From Sphingobacterium sp. UBA7855 (GTDB lineage Bacteria > Bacteroidota > Bacteroidia > Sphingobacteriales > Sphingobacteriaceae): a stretch of DNA of 32,656 nucleotides. This document shows positions 9,689-17,980 of the stretch, one piece after another (within the stretch, counting starts at the first letter, position 1; each line of letters starts with the position of its first letter). A program made the translations under genes and the position numbers. Under the pieces are notes generated by a model. It searched no databases. It was given only the letters and a program-made list of their open reading frames with translations, and was not told the DNA's origin. The DNA lies in contig DLST01000015.1 of NCBI GenBank assembly GCA_002500745.1, forward strand, positions 26,406 to 59,061, in the 5' to 3' direction.

Positions 9689-10558
9689 CTATTTCCTCTT
9701 ATCACTTTTAATTAAATTTGAATCCTCATCTTTGTAACTATCCGATTTGGAGAAAATCAATAAGAAATTCTTGAATGCTCTCTTCAAACGAACTTTAAAA
9801 CTATTGAATAAGGTTCCATCCGCAGAGAGAGTACCATAACCTGTCATTGCTTTTGCTTTTTTATCGCGAACAAAAGCTATCTTGCCAAACTTCTTCAAAC
9901 CTAATGCTAAAGATCCATCCTCTCCTCTTATAATATCAGTACGTATCCCAACTTTTTGGGCTAATTCAGTATGATAAGCAAACACTAATCCCCTAACACT
10001 AAGTTCGGGTCTCTTTATAGACTGGACAAATAAAAAAATGTCTCGCGCCCACGTATATAGCCATAGCGAAAATCGACTGTGATCCTTATCTGGAATATAG
10101 CCCCAGGAAGCACTTGCAGCCACCACACCCTTTTCTTTTAATGCACTCACCATCACATCTACATAATCGCTTGGATAAAGTGTATCTGCGTCGATATTAA
10201 GATGATATTTCCCCCTCGCATGGTTCAACCCGCATAGCCTAGCAAAACCACATCCATTTTTCTGCTCATTAAAATATCTGATACCCGATTTTTTAAAAAT
10301 TTCTTCCGTTTTATCAATCGAATTATTATTCACTCCAATAATTTCGATAGGATAACGGGATTTTAGATCACTTAGCGACCACAAACAGGCCCATAAATTC
10401 TTATCCTCATTATATGCAATTACTGAGATCGTGACCAAAGGTTCTATCACTTCAAATTTTTTAAGCTGGTTCGCTATAGTATCGATGGTAGACTGAGAGA
10501 CTTGATCTGGAGTAACCTGATAAACAGATAAATATTTCGCATACCACTTGTTCTTCAT
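9689..10558 (-). CDS. Glycosyltransferase, family GT2
   Basis: This is a soluble GT2 enzyme of 289 aa without a clear membrane segment. The GT-A core begins at SVIAYNEDKNL (45-55). It continues with VNNNSIDKT, then NGCGFARLCGLNHARG, the family segment before the metal site, and the DxD motif in NIDADTL (Asp123/Asp125). A central RGEDGSLALGLKKFG segment contains the candidate catalytic acidic residues. The C-terminus is basic and ends in a lysine/aspartate-rich tail, which may peripherally bind the membrane. It probably adds one sugar to the lipid-linked repeat unit. It lies 7 bp after the GT4 gene at 10566. Confidence 0.88.
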   Translation of the reverse strand: MKNKWYAKYLSVYQVTPDQVSQSTIDTIANQLKKFEVIEPLVTISVIAYNEDKNLWACLWSLSDLKSRYPIEIIGVNNNSIDKTEEIFKKSGIRYFNEQKNGCGFARLCGLNHARGKYHLNIDADTLYPSDYVDVMVSALKEKGVVAASASWGYIPDKDHSRFSLWLYTWARDIFLFVQSIKRPELSVRGLVFAYHTELAQKVGIRTDIIRGEDGSLALGLKKFGKIAFVRDKKAKAMTGYGTLSADGTLFNSFKVRLKRAFKNFLLIFSKSDSYKDEDSNLIKSDKRK

Positions 10559-10565
10559 ATCATTA

Positions 10566-11723
10566 TCATTCTACCGGTTGTATAGATTCAAAAAGTTCTT
10601 TCCATTGTTTTGCTATATTTTCCAAATCAAATTTTTTAACATCCCTTCTTGCATTTCTTCCCATTTCTTTTCTCTTCACATCATCCTCAATGAGTAAACA
10701 TATTCCTTCAGCCAACAGTTTAACATTACCATTCTCTACCAGTAATCCATTTTCCCCGTCAATGATAATATCCTTCGGGCCACAAGGACACATAAAAGAT
10801 ACTGGTGGAACGCCATAAGCCATTGTCTCCCCCAAAACCAATGGGAATCCCTCATACCTTGACGATAATACAAAGATCGAACTATCATTGTATTTTTCAG
10901 CAATTGAAGAGGTTCCATTTTCCAAAAAACAACTATGCGACAGGCCCAACTTCCTTATCATCGACATATATATATCCTGATCTCCACCACCATAAATTTT
11001 TAATATCCAATCCTGATGCTTTCTAGAGACTAATTGCCAAGACTCAATCAGCAAATCGAATCCTTTTTGATAAGTCATTCTTCCAACAGCAATCACCTGT
11101 TTGTTATTAAGCAATGCCGCTTCATCAGGATAGAAAGATAAGGGATTTGAGATTACAGAAACATTGTTAAGTTCGTGCCAATAGCCCGCGTCTTCATGCG
11201 TTAGCACAACAAAAGCTGAAAGTTTTCTCAAATTTTTAATGAGCTGCGCCTGCCATAATTTAGATATTCCTCTCCTTATAAAGCCTGGAAATCTCGTATC
11301 TGTAAACTGACGATATACCAACCTATTAAAGTGTAATTCGCCAACCTTCAAACTACCATCCTTTAATTCATGAATGAAATTGATGTCTCGCCTCAATAGT
11401 GACACCGTAATATCAGGCTTTATAATACACAACTCTTCTTCGAGTCTTCGCTTAAATAAGCGCTGTTTTTTCCAATAGCTCCATGACCTTCTCAATAACG
11501 GTAACGAAAAAATGCCGTCAAAGTTTATATCGAGGTGATGCAATTGTATTTTTTCATCTAAGGCATAATAAGGCGCTGATCCTTTTCCGTCGGTAACAAA
11601 AATGTGAATCTCATAATCAAACTCTCTGACGAAATAATTTACCTTTGCTGTAAGCACTCTTTCCATTCCACTCGGATAAAACAAACCTGGAATAATGTAA
11701 GCTAGCTTAAGTCTCCTTTTCAT
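10566..11723 (-). CDS. Glycosyltransferase, family GT4 (second copy of tandem pair)
   Basis: This GT-B-fold retaining glycosyltransferase has 385 aa. The N-terminal domain starts KLAYIIPGLFYPSGMER, a typical acceptor-side loop. The C-terminal domain has AVGRMTYQKGFDLL (212-225), LKIYGGG, and the ExxxxxxxE nucleotide-sugar motif with Glu291 and Glu299 in EGFPLVLGE, followed by CGPKDII and DGENGLLV. I chose the ATG at 11723 over the upstream in-frame start at 11762, because 11723 leaves a 4-bp gap after the preceding gene and puts the first beta-strand at the N-terminus. It is clearly paralogous to the neighbouring GT4 at 11728-12873 along the whole length, indicating tandem duplication. The sugar specificity is unknown. 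Confidence 0.9.
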   Translation of the reverse strand: MKRRLKLAYIIPGLFYPSGMERVLTAKVNYFVREFDYEIHIFVTDGKGSAPYYALDEKIQLHHLDINFDGIFSLPLLRRSWSYWKKQRLFKRRLEEELCIIKPDITVSLLRRDINFIHELKDGSLKVGELHFNRLVYRQFTDTRFPGFIRRGISKLWQAQLIKNLRKLSAFVVLTHEDAGYWHELNNVSVISNPLSFYPDEAALLNNKQVIAVGRMTYQKGFDLLIESWQLVSRKHQDWILKIYGGGDQDIYMSMIRKLGLSHSCFLENGTSSIAEKYNDSSIFVLSSRYEGFPLVLGETMAYGVPPVSFMCPCGPKDIIIDGENGLLVENGNVKLLAEGICLLIEDDVKRKEMGRNARRDVKKFDLENIAKQWKELFESIQPVE

Positions 11724-11727
11724 ATAG

Positions 11728-12873
11728 TTAATCACTTTTAGTGTGTTTACCAAAAGAATCAAATAGGTCTTTCCATCGATCTGCTATATTTTCAACCTGA
11801 AACCGAGCACTATTTAGCTGTGCTCTTTTCCCCATTTCCTTTCTAAGTAGATCGTCTTTTATCAAGTCACAAATTCGTTTGGCTAATTCCTCTATATTTC
11901 CATTTTCAACTAAATATCCATCTTCACCATCACGAACTATTTCACTTGGGCCTGAGGGGCAATCAAATGCAACAGCAGGTAATCCACATGCCATAGCCTC
12001 AATCAATACCATACCAAACCCCTCATAACGTGAAGATAGCACAAAAATAGAGCTATCGCAATATTTCTTTTCAATAGCGGTCGTGCTAGGTCTTAATCTA
12101 CAGCTTTCTTCTAAGCCTAGACGATTAATTTCATTTTGAAGTTCAACTGGACTACCATCACCATAGATTTTTAAAACCCAATCTGGATGGCGGACATTTA
12201 CAATGCGCCATGCTTCTATTAGTAGATCAAATCCTTTTTGAGGAACATACCTCCCCACTGCAATAACTTGCTTTGCTTGGCAAGAAGACTGTTCTCTAGG
12301 TCGCAAAACTATCGGATTAGGAATCACGTGTACGTTTGATAATTCAGGCCAAAAACTTTTTTCTTGCGCTGTAAGAAAAACGACCGCGTCCATCAATTTT
12401 AGCTTTTCAAGCCTTATAGTATCTTTTCTCTTTCGCAAAAAACCATTTAGGCCCTTAGGAAAATTTGGATGATAAAACTCTTTAGTGACATGCAATTCTG
12501 CCACTTTAACACTTCCATCATTTAACAATGGTAAAAAGTTAATTTCTCGCCTAATCGTAGAAATTACGATATCTGGCTTTTCTTGTCGCAGAATTTGTAG
12601 AAACCTATTTTTAAATCGACGATAAAGAAAAGGAAAACGAAGCACTTTCAATAAAGGCGACTGGTCAAAAGGGTAATCAATACGCACATCAATGTCAACA
12701 TGCTTCACTTTTTCAGACAACGGAAAAAAGGTGGGTTTATTTAGTTGTTCAGATGTCATTAAAACCACTTCCACATTCGGTAGATGATCAGCAAAATAAT
12801 TTGCTTTAAAAATGATAATACGTTCCAATCCTCCAGATGTATACAGTGAAGGTAAATAATACAAAATTTTCAT
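11728..12873 (-). CDS. Glycosyltransferase, family GT4 (first copy of tandem pair)
   Basis: This 381-aa GT-B enzyme has an N-terminal ILYYLPSLYTSGGLERI loop, AVGRYVPQKGFDLLIEAW at about 205-222, LKIYGDG, and the paired glutamates Glu284 and Glu292 in EGFGMVLIE. DCPSGPSEIV and DGEDGYLVENGN follow. The same blocks, in the same order and spacing, occur in the next gene downstream. Substitutions such as FDCPSGPSE versus FMCPCGPKD near the nucleotide-sugar site suggest the copies may use different donors or acceptors. It starts 4 bp upstream of the GT-D-type gene's stop in sequence order. A role in repeat-unit assembly is inferred from context. Confidence 0.92.
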   Translation of the reverse strand: MKILYYLPSLYTSGGLERIIIFKANYFADHLPNVEVVLMTSEQLNKPTFFPLSEKVKHVDIDVRIDYPFDQSPLLKVLRFPFLYRRFKNRFLQILRQEKPDIVISTIRREINFLPLLNDGSVKVAELHVTKEFYHPNFPKGLNGFLRKRKDTIRLEKLKLMDAVVFLTAQEKSFWPELSNVHVIPNPIVLRPREQSSCQAKQVIAVGRYVPQKGFDLLIEAWRIVNVRHPDWVLKIYGDGSPVELQNEINRLGLEESCRLRPSTTAIEKKYCDSSIFVLSSRYEGFGMVLIEAMACGLPAVAFDCPSGPSEIVRDGEDGYLVENGNIEELAKRICDLIKDDLLRKEMGKRAQLNSARFQVENIADRWKDLFDSFGKHTKSD

Positions 12874-12877
12874 CCCC

Positions 12878-13783
12878 TCAAAACAGCCTTTTTAAAATCT
12901 GACGTTGATATAGATCCTCGTCCTTTACCACAACCTGATCGCCGCCGATCACTTCATTGACATATTTAGACGTTATATTGATTTTATGTTTAGCGCCCAT
13001 CCTTAACCATTCATATTCAATATCAATATGTCCGACATCTATCGCCTGATAACCTAATTTGGATAAATCATACGCCAATACCGTCGCTGTTGGCCCCAAG
13101 GCAATCAAGATAAGACTATTTTTAGCCAATTTGCTTGCCTCCTCGATAATTAAATCGTATTGGTCGAATGCACTTTTTGACCGGCACAAGATCCGACCGA
13201 CACTTTTGACATTATTAAACAGATCATTACCTACTCCCAAGCGACTTTTTTCTCCTTCTATGAAAATGATATCCCGCTTTTCCCAAATTTGCTTTAACAT
13301 ATTAAACCATTGAATTGACTTTTTCTGGTCTAGGAAATCAATATACGGGCGCGTGATAAAGGTATTTCCATACCTTTTACCTTGCTTGAGATATTTATCC
13401 CACAAATAACCATACAAATAAAAATGCGCACGCCAAAATCGACGCGCACGCCTATTGTATCTTTCCAAACCGACAAATGCATCTGACACACATACGATAT
13501 GGTTTGTAAGATCACTCGTAATGACTTCGGCCAATCGTTTAGACAATTCGGTATCAGGATGCTGAAAACGAATTCCCTCACCACCTATCAAGAGCATTTC
13601 ACCATCGCCAAATCGACTAACAGAACTGTTTTTGGAAATAATATGTTGAATAGTTTCATCAATTGTCATAACATCTGGTAATAATCGCTGTTTCCTCCGT
13701 GTTAGAAGCTCCAACATATTGTACCATTCTATTATTATATTGTAATGAAATTTATCCTTAAATTTATTTAGGAATGATAGCAT
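12878..13783 (-). CDS. GT-D-fold glycosyltransferase (DUF1792/GT_D-like)
   Basis: This 301-aa soluble protein contains VSRFGDGEMLLI, with Asp60 and Glu62 forming the D-x-E motif of the GT-D superfamily. That superfamily was first defined on streptococcal DUF1792 enzymes acting on glycoprotein glycans. Supporting blocks are NHIVCVSDAF, NTFITRPYIDF, IIFIEGEKSRLGVGNDLF and LILIALGPTATVLAYDLSKLGYQAIDVGHIDIEY split across the C-terminal half; the last resembles the GPTA..LA.DL segment typical of the family. The frame starts at 13783, overlapping the upstream GT by 16 bp; an ATG at 13717 is an alternative that would remove the overlap. It probably adds one residue to the repeat unit. Confidence 0.82.
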   Translation of the reverse strand: MLSFLNKFKDKFHYNIIIEWYNMLELLTRRKQRLLPDVMTIDETIQHIISKNSSVSRFGDGEMLLIGGEGIRFQHPDTELSKRLAEVITSDLTNHIVCVSDAFVGLERYNRRARRFWRAHFYLYGYLWDKYLKQGKRYGNTFITRPYIDFLDQKKSIQWFNMLKQIWEKRDIIFIEGEKSRLGVGNDLFNNVKSVGRILCRSKSAFDQYDLIIEEASKLAKNSLILIALGPTATVLAYDLSKLGYQAIDVGHIDIEYEWLRMGAKHKINITSKYVNEVIGGDQVVVKDEDLYQRQILKRLF

Positions 13784-14910
13784 CGGTACAAATTTAAATG
13801 TTCTAAAACTTTTTTCATTTGATTCCTCCAGGATAATTCATAAACATCATCTCTAATGCGTGATGGTTCCCAATCTTTAGACAAGCAATAGGATACAATT
13901 TGATCAATATCAATAGGCGATTCATCCGGCGCAGCCTTTAAAATATAAGGCTTATTTTCAAAATCAGAATCTATCTCTGAATACATAAAAGGTATCCCTC
14001 TCGCTGCATACTCCCGGGTCTTTAAAGTTCTTATGTACGTTATCCCACTACGATGTCTGGCCAAACTACCGATAGCAAAATCTGCCTGGTCAAACATAAC
14101 ATCAAGGTTCTCACCCCAAAGAGCACCATGCATGAAAACATACTGCTGTACTCCCGCCGCTTCGATAGCGGAAAATATTTCATTATGTTCCCTTGCTCCA
14201 CTTATATTGCCAACGATATCGAAATAGACTCGGCATCTCGGATTTCGATTATAATATACACCTAACCCCCTTATCACACGATCAAATCCATGCCAAAAAT
14301 GAATTTCCGCCACCCCCAGCAAATGAATCTCCTCCTCATTTCGAGCTTTTTTAATTCGTAGCGGAATTTCATCTAGATCAATCCCATTAGAGATTTTGAT
14401 TGTCTTTGCACCAAAAATTTCATTCTCTTCAGTAAATGTCACAATACCATCTAATACCAAAGCCATGGATCTTCGAAAAAACCGATCCGGCATTTGTACA
14501 ATTTTATCGATAAAACGAGTATATTCTTGATCATAAGGATATGTTGGAACTTCCACGACTACTTTCGCTCCAGCTCTTTTGAATTCTCTCAATGCACCAA
14601 TTATAGCCGGACTCGAGTTGTGATAAGAACGCATGTATATTAAATCAAACTGCTCTCTACGCACATACGCGGTTAATTCATCAAAGTCCCATCTCTTTCT
14701 TAATTTTGCAAAAATCCCCTTTCCAAAATCCGCAATCACTTCATTATCTACAATCCATGCACGATGCCCATTATTTAGCACTTCATAATAGCATAACTTG
14801 ACATTTGCTCCGCATTGTTGGAGTCCTCTAACCTGCCCAAAAATCTTTTTACTAATACCATTGTGGGCACTAAAGCCATGAAAGACGAGAAATAAAACTT
14901 TTAATTCCAT
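13768..14910 (-). CDS. Glycosyltransferase, GT4-like (GT-B fold)
   Basis: This 380-aa protein begins with VLFLVFHGFSAHNGISKK, an N-terminal GT-B beta-strand and glycine-bearing loop, and contains YMRSYHNSSPAIIGAL and VVEVPTYPYD in the acceptor half. The C-terminal half has ISNGIDLDEIPLR, LLGVAEIHFWHGFDRVIRGL split by a loop, and KTREYAARGIPF near the donor site. The usual ExxxxxxxE spacing is less clear than in the tandem GT4 pair, so it is a divergent member. Its stop overlaps the GT-D gene start by 16 bp, and it begins 41 bp after the flippase gene. The role is probably one sugar transfer in repeat-unit assembly. Confidence 0.85.
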   Translation of the reverse strand: MELKVLFLVFHGFSAHNGISKKIFGQVRGLQQCGANVKLCYYEVLNNGHRAWIVDNEVIADFGKGIFAKLRKRWDFDELTAYVRREQFDLIYMRSYHNSSPAIIGALREFKRAGAKVVVEVPTYPYDQEYTRFIDKIVQMPDRFFRRSMALVLDGIVTFTEENEIFGAKTIKISNGIDLDEIPLRIKKARNEEEIHLLGVAEIHFWHGFDRVIRGLGVYYNRNPRCRVYFDIVGNISGAREHNEIFSAIEAAGVQQYVFMHGALWGENLDVMFDQADFAIGSLARHRSGITYIRTLKTREYAARGIPFMYSEIDSDFENKPYILKAAPDESPIDIDQIVSYCLSKDWEPSRIRDDVYELSWRNQMKKVLEHLNLYRCYHS

Positions 14911-14951
14911 AGATTGTGATGTTGGGCCAATTAACGGTCTGATGATCAGTC

Positions 14952-16394
14952 TTAACGTCCTCTTTTTAAGTATAACTCCAAATAAGATCTATATCCGCCA
15001 AACCAGGTAAAAGCAATAAAAAAAGCAGATGACACACATATCTTAATAATCAGCTTATACCATATTGTATCAGTTATAAAAAAGATCTTACATATATACA
15101 GTAAAAACGTCAATAATAAACCCGCTAAAACTGGCTTTGCTAAAAGATAAAAAAAAGAAAGCATATCTCTACTAAAAACTTTTTTATAGAGGATTAAATA
15201 GGTAAATAGGAATGTAATAAAATTTGTAATTACAAGACATGCAGCCACCGCCACAATGGCATTAAAATAGAAAACACCCAATAATATCCCACCTATATTC
15301 AGCGAGGCTGAAAGTAATCCTGAGAAAAACATATACTTCGTATCTCCGGTTGTTTGAAAAATCGATCCTGACGAAGATAAAATGAGCTGGATGCCCACAG
15401 TTAAGCTCAATAACTGAAATACCGGAACTGCTTGTTTCCATTGCGCTCCAAAAAATACATAAATCAGATCTTCGGCGGCAAAGTAAAGGAATGCCGTGAG
15501 AGGAAATCCAATTAAGGCCAATACAGATACAAGTTGTTCAGTCGCGACAATAAGTTGCATTTTATCTCCTTTTTTCAAACTCAAGATCGGGTGTATCACC
15601 GGTGTAATTACCTGCGTGATATTTTGCAACGGCAAGGACATCAATTGATAGGCTTTGTCATAATAGCCTAAGATATGCACACCCAGATATCTTCCGATGA
15701 GCAATGTGTCCGAATTTTTACTAAAATAGTTTACGATATTGAATAAAAACTGAAATATAGAGTAACGTAGAATGGGCCTTACTTCGTCCAAAGACACCCT
15801 TAATTTAAAAGGCAATGGAAAATGTAGATAGGAAACGATAAAAAGAAGTATACTATATAAAATAGGATTAATCAGAAGTGCATAAATACCTACCCCCGAA
15901 AAAGCAGCAGTTATTGACACCACCCCCAAAATGATCTGAATAGTAAAGCTTCTGATGGCAATAAATTTGAACATCCTTTCGCGATAGAACAAGGCATTGG
16001 GCACTACTGAGCTTGCTGTAAAAAATAGGCCTAGTGCTAATAGCCTAATGATATTTTGAAGTATGGGCTGATCGTAGTACTGCGCTATTTTAGGGGCAAT
16101 CAAAACAAGGACTAGAGCTAAGAAACCTCCCAAATAGCAAGATATAGAAAAGAGATTACCAAGTTCATCTTTTGTCAAATTTTTATATTGAATGACGGCA
16201 GGAAACAGCCCGATATCTGCAATCAAATTCAGGAAAGCTATAATAACCATAGCAATTGCGATTACTCCAAACTGCTCAGGCGACAAAAGACGTGCAAGAA
16301 CTGCAGTAACACCAAGAGAAATAATCAAGTTTGCATATTTCGCTATCGCAGTAAAAAAAACTCCAGATATAACCTGCTGCTTGGCACTTTCCAT
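14952..16394 (-). CDS. Wzx-type lipid-linked oligosaccharide flippase (MOP/WzxC-like)
   Basis: This 480-aa polytopic protein has about 12-14 hydrophobic segments over its whole length, as expected for the polysaccharide-transporter branch of the MOP superfamily. The N-terminus ISGVFFTAIAKYANLI, then VLARLLSPEQFGVIAIAMV and ADIGLFPAVIQ, is characteristic of WzxC-like flippases. YFSKNSDTLLIGRYLG and LGYYDKAYQL are further conserved segments. It would move the undecaprenyl-linked repeat unit across the inner membrane for polymerisation by the Wzy-like protein at 20070-21494. Its start codon shares one base with the upstream GT2 stop (TAATG), indicating translational coupling. Confidence 0.93.
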   Translation of the reverse strand: MESAKQQVISGVFFTAIAKYANLIISLGVTAVLARLLSPEQFGVIAIAMVIIAFLNLIADIGLFPAVIQYKNLTKDELGNLFSISCYLGGFLALVLVLIAPKIAQYYDQPILQNIIRLLALGLFFTASSVVPNALFYRERMFKFIAIRSFTIQIILGVVSITAAFSGVGIYALLINPILYSILLFIVSYLHFPLPFKLRVSLDEVRPILRYSIFQFLFNIVNYFSKNSDTLLIGRYLGVHILGYYDKAYQLMSLPLQNITQVITPVIHPILSLKKGDKMQLIVATEQLVSVLALIGFPLTAFLYFAAEDLIYVFFGAQWKQAVPVFQLLSLTVGIQLILSSSGSIFQTTGDTKYMFFSGLLSASLNIGGILLGVFYFNAIVAVAACLVITNFITFLFTYLILYKKVFSRDMLSFFYLLAKPVLAGLLLTFLLYICKIFFITDTIWYKLIIKICVSSAFFIAFTWFGGYRSYLELYLKRGR

Positions 16395-17335
16395 TAACTT
16401 CGTGTATATTTTTTAAATAATAATACGCATAGTGTCTTTATCTTAACATACTTTCGCCAGCGTCTTATACAGACCACAAAAACAGTAAGTCGATATTTCA
16501 GTGGCATTTTGTAAGCTTTCCAAACTGCGGCATTTATCATAGCACTAAGGTAAATAGTTACAATATCACGCATCTTCGCATTTTTTTTGGAATAATCCAA
16601 CAATCTATTCCCCACAATGAAGTAGCTGTTTATATTTTTCAAGGAATAATCAACCATCATAATAGAACCATTCCTCAGACGACGCATAAAAAAAGTAGCT
16701 GGTATATAGCTGGTTTTATGAGCTTCCATAAACAAAATTGTTGTAAATAATTCATCCTCATGCACGATGCCTTTTTCAAACAGAAGTCCTATTCTAGTTA
16801 AAAAGGTTCTGTTTATAAAAAGAAGACATACAGAAGAAAAAAATTCATCGTACTCCAAAAGTTTTTCAAAAGCTTCAATTCCCGATAAAAGCACATTTGG
16901 CTCTATATATATTCTGCTATAATTGAATCTAGTTGACAGAGTTGTATCTTGGATCCCATCAGCGAATGTTTCAGCGTCAAAAAATACAAAATCTAAGTGA
17001 TTTTCTTTACAACATTTATAACAGATCTGTAATGTATCTCTCTTGATAAGGTCATCACTATCCATAAAATAAATAAAGTTTCCTTTTGCATGCGCTATTC
17101 CAGTATTTCTAGCTCCAGACAAGCCCTGATTAGACTGGGAAAATACCCGTACCCTAGCATCTTTTTTAGCCCATTTTTCCAGAAGTGAAAGACTACAATC
17201 TGTAGAACCATCGTTGATCAATAGCAATTCAAAACTTTCAAAGGTCTGGCGCAATACACTCTCAACAGCGCTATCAACATATGCCTCGGTATTAAAAACG
17301 GGCATTATTATAGTTATTTCAGGCTGATTAATCAT
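16394..17335 (-). CDS. Glycosyltransferase, family GT2
   Basis: This 313-aa enzyme has a classic GT-A domain: ITIIMPVFNTEAYVD at the N-terminus, LLINDGSTDCS (38-48), QSNQGLSGARNTGI (67-80), and the metal-binding MDSDDL with Asp92, Asp94 and Asp95. The C-terminal third is basic and helical, typical of short capsule GT2 enzymes, and has no strong membrane segment. Its stop overlaps the flippase start by one base, and its start overlaps the acetyltransferase stop by 8 bp. All three are therefore probably co-translated. Sugar specificity is unknown. Confidence 0.9.
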   Translation of the reverse strand: MINQPEITIIMPVFNTEAYVDSAVESVLRQTFESFELLLINDGSTDCSLSLLEKWAKKDARVRVFSQSNQGLSGARNTGIAHAKGNFIYFMDSDDLIKRDTLQICYKCCKENHLDFVFFDAETFADGIQDTTLSTRFNYSRIYIEPNVLLSGIEAFEKLLEYDEFFSSVCLLFINRTFLTRIGLLFEKGIVHEDELFTTILFMEAHKTSYIPATFFMRRLRNGSIMMVDYSLKNINSYFIVGNRLLDYSKKNAKMRDIVTIYLSAMINAAVWKAYKMPLKYRLTVFVVCIRRWRKYVKIKTLCVLLFKKYTRS

Positions 17336-17945
17336 GATTTCTTACCCATTTTGTTTGTTGGTCGTCCCATTTTTTAACAACTTTAGCTGGGTTTCCAACA
17401 ACTACAGAATATGGAGGGACATCTTTTGTCACCACCGAACCTGCCCCCACGACACAGTGTTCACCAATTGTAACTCCTGCCAAAATCACCGCATTTGCAC
17501 CTATCCATACATTATGATCAATCTTCACAGGAGAGACTTCGATCCCCTGCTCTGCAATCGTTACATTAATATTTTCATATTTATGATTGAGTCCCGAAAT
17601 CAACACATGTTGGCCTATTTGCACATAATCACCGATGCTTACAGGGCCTATTATGGTATTTCCAAAACCAATTCGTGAATTACTTCCAACAATAAGATCT
17701 CCTACTGCATTATTGATTAAAGAGTAAGATTCTACAACAGTCCGAGAACCGATTTGACATTTCCTAAACGGTACCAAGTCTTTACGCACACTACTATAAA
17801 TAACAGCACCTCGTCCCTTATGTACATATAAAAACTGAAATAGTCTCAAATACCATCTCGGACGCGTTCGAACAGGATGCATTAATACCGTATGCAACCA
17901 ACGTTTTAAACGAGGGGAATGCATTATTTTTTCTTTTAGCCCCAT
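17328..17945 (-). CDS. Hexapeptide-repeat O-acetyltransferase (left-handed beta-helix, WcaF/LacA-like)
   Basis: This is a 205-aa acyltransferase. The hexapeptide-repeat region runs from about residue 63 to 185, with successive [LIV]G.x turns such as IVGSNSRIGFGNTI, VSIGDYVQIG, VWIGANAVILAGVTIG and CVVGAGSVVT. His121 in GLNHKYE is the likely catalytic histidine on the protruding loop. The end, VPPYSVVVGNPAKVVKKW, is diagnostic of the xenobiotic/WcaF acetyltransferase type. It probably O-acetylates a sugar of the repeat unit with acetyl-CoA. The N-terminal 60 residues are basic and helical. It overlaps the next gene by 8 bp. Confidence 0.92.
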   Translation of the reverse strand: MGLKEKIMHSPRLKRWLHTVLMHPVRTRPRWYLRLFQFLYVHKGRGAVIYSSVRKDLVPFRKCQIGSRTVVESYSLINNAVGDLIVGSNSRIGFGNTIIGPVSIGDYVQIGQHVLISGLNHKYENINVTIAEQGIEVSPVKIDHNVWIGANAVILAGVTIGEHCVVGAGSVVTKDVPPYSVVVGNPAKVVKKWDDQQTKWVRNHD

Positions 17946-17980
17946 ATCAGCTTCATTACTTTAATACCGTAAATTTCATG

